Assembly (NCBI GenBank): GCA_947176655.1
Contig: CAMWRK010000118.1
Span: 1-6,794 of the forward strand
DNA length: 6,794 bases
Direction of reading: 5' to 3'
DNA from: an uncultured Prevotellaceae bacterium
GTDB taxonomy: Bacteria > Bacteroidota > Bacteroidia > Bacteroidales > Bacteroidaceae
The position numbers and the translations under genes were made by a program. Positions 6,090-6,794 of this stretch are shown here, in pieces (within the stretch, counting starts at the first letter, position 1; every line of letters starts with the position of its first letter). The notes under the pieces are model-generated. The model was not told the origin of the DNA. It was given only the letters and a program-made list of their open reading frames with translations, and ran no database searches.

Positions 6090-6153
6090 GGTATATGAGG
6101 CATACTTGATTATAATAAAAACGAATCTGACTTAATCACATCTGTTATAGATT

Positions 6154-6585
6154 TTACTGCCAAAATTCATATGGTTCAGGCCGTTTATCTACATCTCCAG
6201 CATTGCATCTTGCCTCTGTTGGTGCGGAGCAATCCTGCCACCAACCTGGTGCTTTTATAATGTCCATAACCTCACATCTGGCTCTTGTATAAGTGTTATA
6301 CGAGTGATAATACTCCTTATACTCATAATACCCTACTGATTCCTCATACATCCTTATAGTTCTGTACTTCGTGGCATCAACATAACTCGAATAACATGTT
6401 TTTTTATACATCGGGTTTATTTTCATGACATAGCCATTTGTTACTTCGCCTTGGCTCAATGCCTCCACATTCTGCGCAAGCAGATTATTTCTCTCAGATG
6501 TCTGTGACCCGAACGTCTTCTTGCCAACGAATGTTGTGATGGCAACAGCTGCAATACATGACAGCGTCAAAAAGTTTTTTTTCAT
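6154..6585 (-). CDS. NVEAL-family small exported or membrane protein, 143 aa, Tyr-rich cargo
   Basis: This is the most diverged NVEAL protein here. The N-terminus has K2-K3, a hydrophobic segment at about 5-20, then N-N-L-L-A-Q-N-V-E-A-L-S-Q-G-E with NVEAL at 39-43. DNA identity with the other three leaders is low, but the layout is the same. The cargo, from about residue 47, is unusually aromatic, with 14 Tyr (many in Y-Y and Y-x-Y patterns between 52 and 99) and W115-W116. It has four Cys (64, 104, 119, 127), which would allow two disulfides. A lipobox-like T-L-S-C at 7-10 is too close to the start and poorly matched. The gene is first in the array, 75 bases behind the redoxin-like gene, and is followed by the 373-aa lipoprotein gene. 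I do not recognise a function. Confidence 0.82.
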   Translation of the reverse strand: MKKNFLTLSCIAAVAITTFVGKKTFGSQTSERNNLLAQNVEALSQGEVTNGYVMKINPMYKKTCYSSYVDATKYRTIRMYEESVGYYEYKEYYHSYNTYTRARCEVMDIIKAPGWWQDCSAPTEARCNAGDVDKRPEPYEFWQ

Positions 6586-6609
6586 TTTTTGTTTTCATGT
6601 CCGCGGATT

Positions 6610-6641
6610 GTTAGTATTAATTATCGGAAAGGAGTGCGGAC
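6610..6641. repeat. Array-flanking repeat, right copy
   Basis: This is the second copy of the element at 231-262, in the same orientation, with the core AATTATCGGnAAGGAGTGC. It occupies most of the gap between the redoxin-like gene stop (6661) and the first NVEAL start (6585). Its end (6636-6641, GCGGAC) can pair with GTCCGC at 6599-6604, although the loop would be 31 bases. No -7 promoter match lies in this gap, so the NVEAL array is probably transcribed from upstream of the window. Confidence 0.5.
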
Positions 6642-6660
6642 TTTAATCCCTACTGTATTA

Positions 6661-6794
6661 TTATCGATTGCTTACACAGTTCAGCATCAGTTCCCTTATC
6701 TTGCCATTCCGTTGAGGATTTCCCACGATTACCACCTCGTTCTCCCTGTTCAGCAGGAAGCTGTGAAGCACGTGCGATGGCGGAAGATGCGGAT
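6661..6794 (-). CDS. C-terminal end of a thioredoxin-fold-like protein (partial)
   Basis: An open frame enters from the right edge and ends at TAA (6663-6661), giving 43 residues. It reads P-S-H-V-L, then HSFLLNRENEVVIVGNPQRN and G-K-I-R-E-L-M-L. The pattern is a strand (SFLLN), a polar turn, a second strand (VVIVG) and a closing helix (KIRELML). This matches the segment after the cis-Pro region in redoxin/TlpA-like proteins, where F-L-I-D-x-x-G-K-V is usual. The other two minus frames hit stops at positions that leave no comparable product. The catalytic part lies outside the window, so the family is tentative. It is co-oriented with the array and 75 bases upstream of the first NVEAL gene, probably in the same operon. 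Confidence 0.55.
   Translation of the reverse strand, partial: PHLPPSHVLHSFLLNRENEVVIVGNPQRNGKIRELMLNCVSNR

Noticed and set aside
6556..6585. Lipobox (T-L-S-C, Cys 10) in the 143-aa NVEAL protein
   Set aside because: The Cys is too near the N-terminus and the -3 and -2 residues do not fit the lipobox. The paralogues have no Cys there.

Overview
The window looks like a chromosomal stretch from a Bacteroidales bacterium, most likely Bacteroides or a close relative. The grounds are NVEAL-type small proteins, lipoproteins of the Bacteroidetes 6-bladed beta-propeller type (BF3164-like), A-rich ribosome-binding regions instead of strong Shine-Dalgarno sites, and a TAnnTTTG-type promoter element. 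I see no rRNA, tRNA, CRISPR array, transposase or phage gene.

All supported genes lie on the minus strand, so the window reads right to left. At the right edge (6661-6794) is the C-terminal end of a protein that resembles the tail of a thioredoxin-fold (redoxin/TlpA-like) protein. Four consecutive pairs follow, each a small NVEAL protein and then a predicted 6-bladed propeller lipoprotein: 143 aa + 373 aa, 98 aa + 339 aa, 44 aa + 410 aa, and 138 aa + 378 aa. The 44-aa member (3130-3264) is short and easily missed. Gaps are short (3 to 199 bases) and no promoter motif is visible between the genes, so one long transcript is likely. A separate transcription unit seems to begin at the left edge: a TAAATTTG element at 95-102 precedes an ATG at 19-17.

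The small proteins are built as a constant leader plus a variable cargo. Three of them share a 125-base leader (1751-1875, 3140-3264, 4595-4719). Two copies differ at only 2 positions, yet the sequence after the leader is unrelated between genes. One copy has lost its cargo entirely: its amber stop lies in frame and only 3 bases before the next lipoprotein gene. The homology between the second and third leader copies continues upstream through the gap into the 3' end of the preceding lipoprotein gene. This shows that the array grew by tandem duplication of a propeller-tail plus NVEAL-leader segment. One lipoprotein (339 aa) has lost its tail to tandem stops, and the tail remnant is still readable.

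Possible RNA-level control elements include a perfect 19-bp inverted repeat over the end of the 373-aa gene, an adjacent orphan Shine-Dalgarno-like sequence, and a hairpin just before the 373-aa gene start. A related 32-base element lies at both ends of the array (231-262 and 6610-6641).

A working inference is that each propeller lipoprotein acts at the cell envelope with the small exported or membrane-tethered NVEAL partner encoded just upstream. The sequence does not prove this, and I know of no established function for either family.
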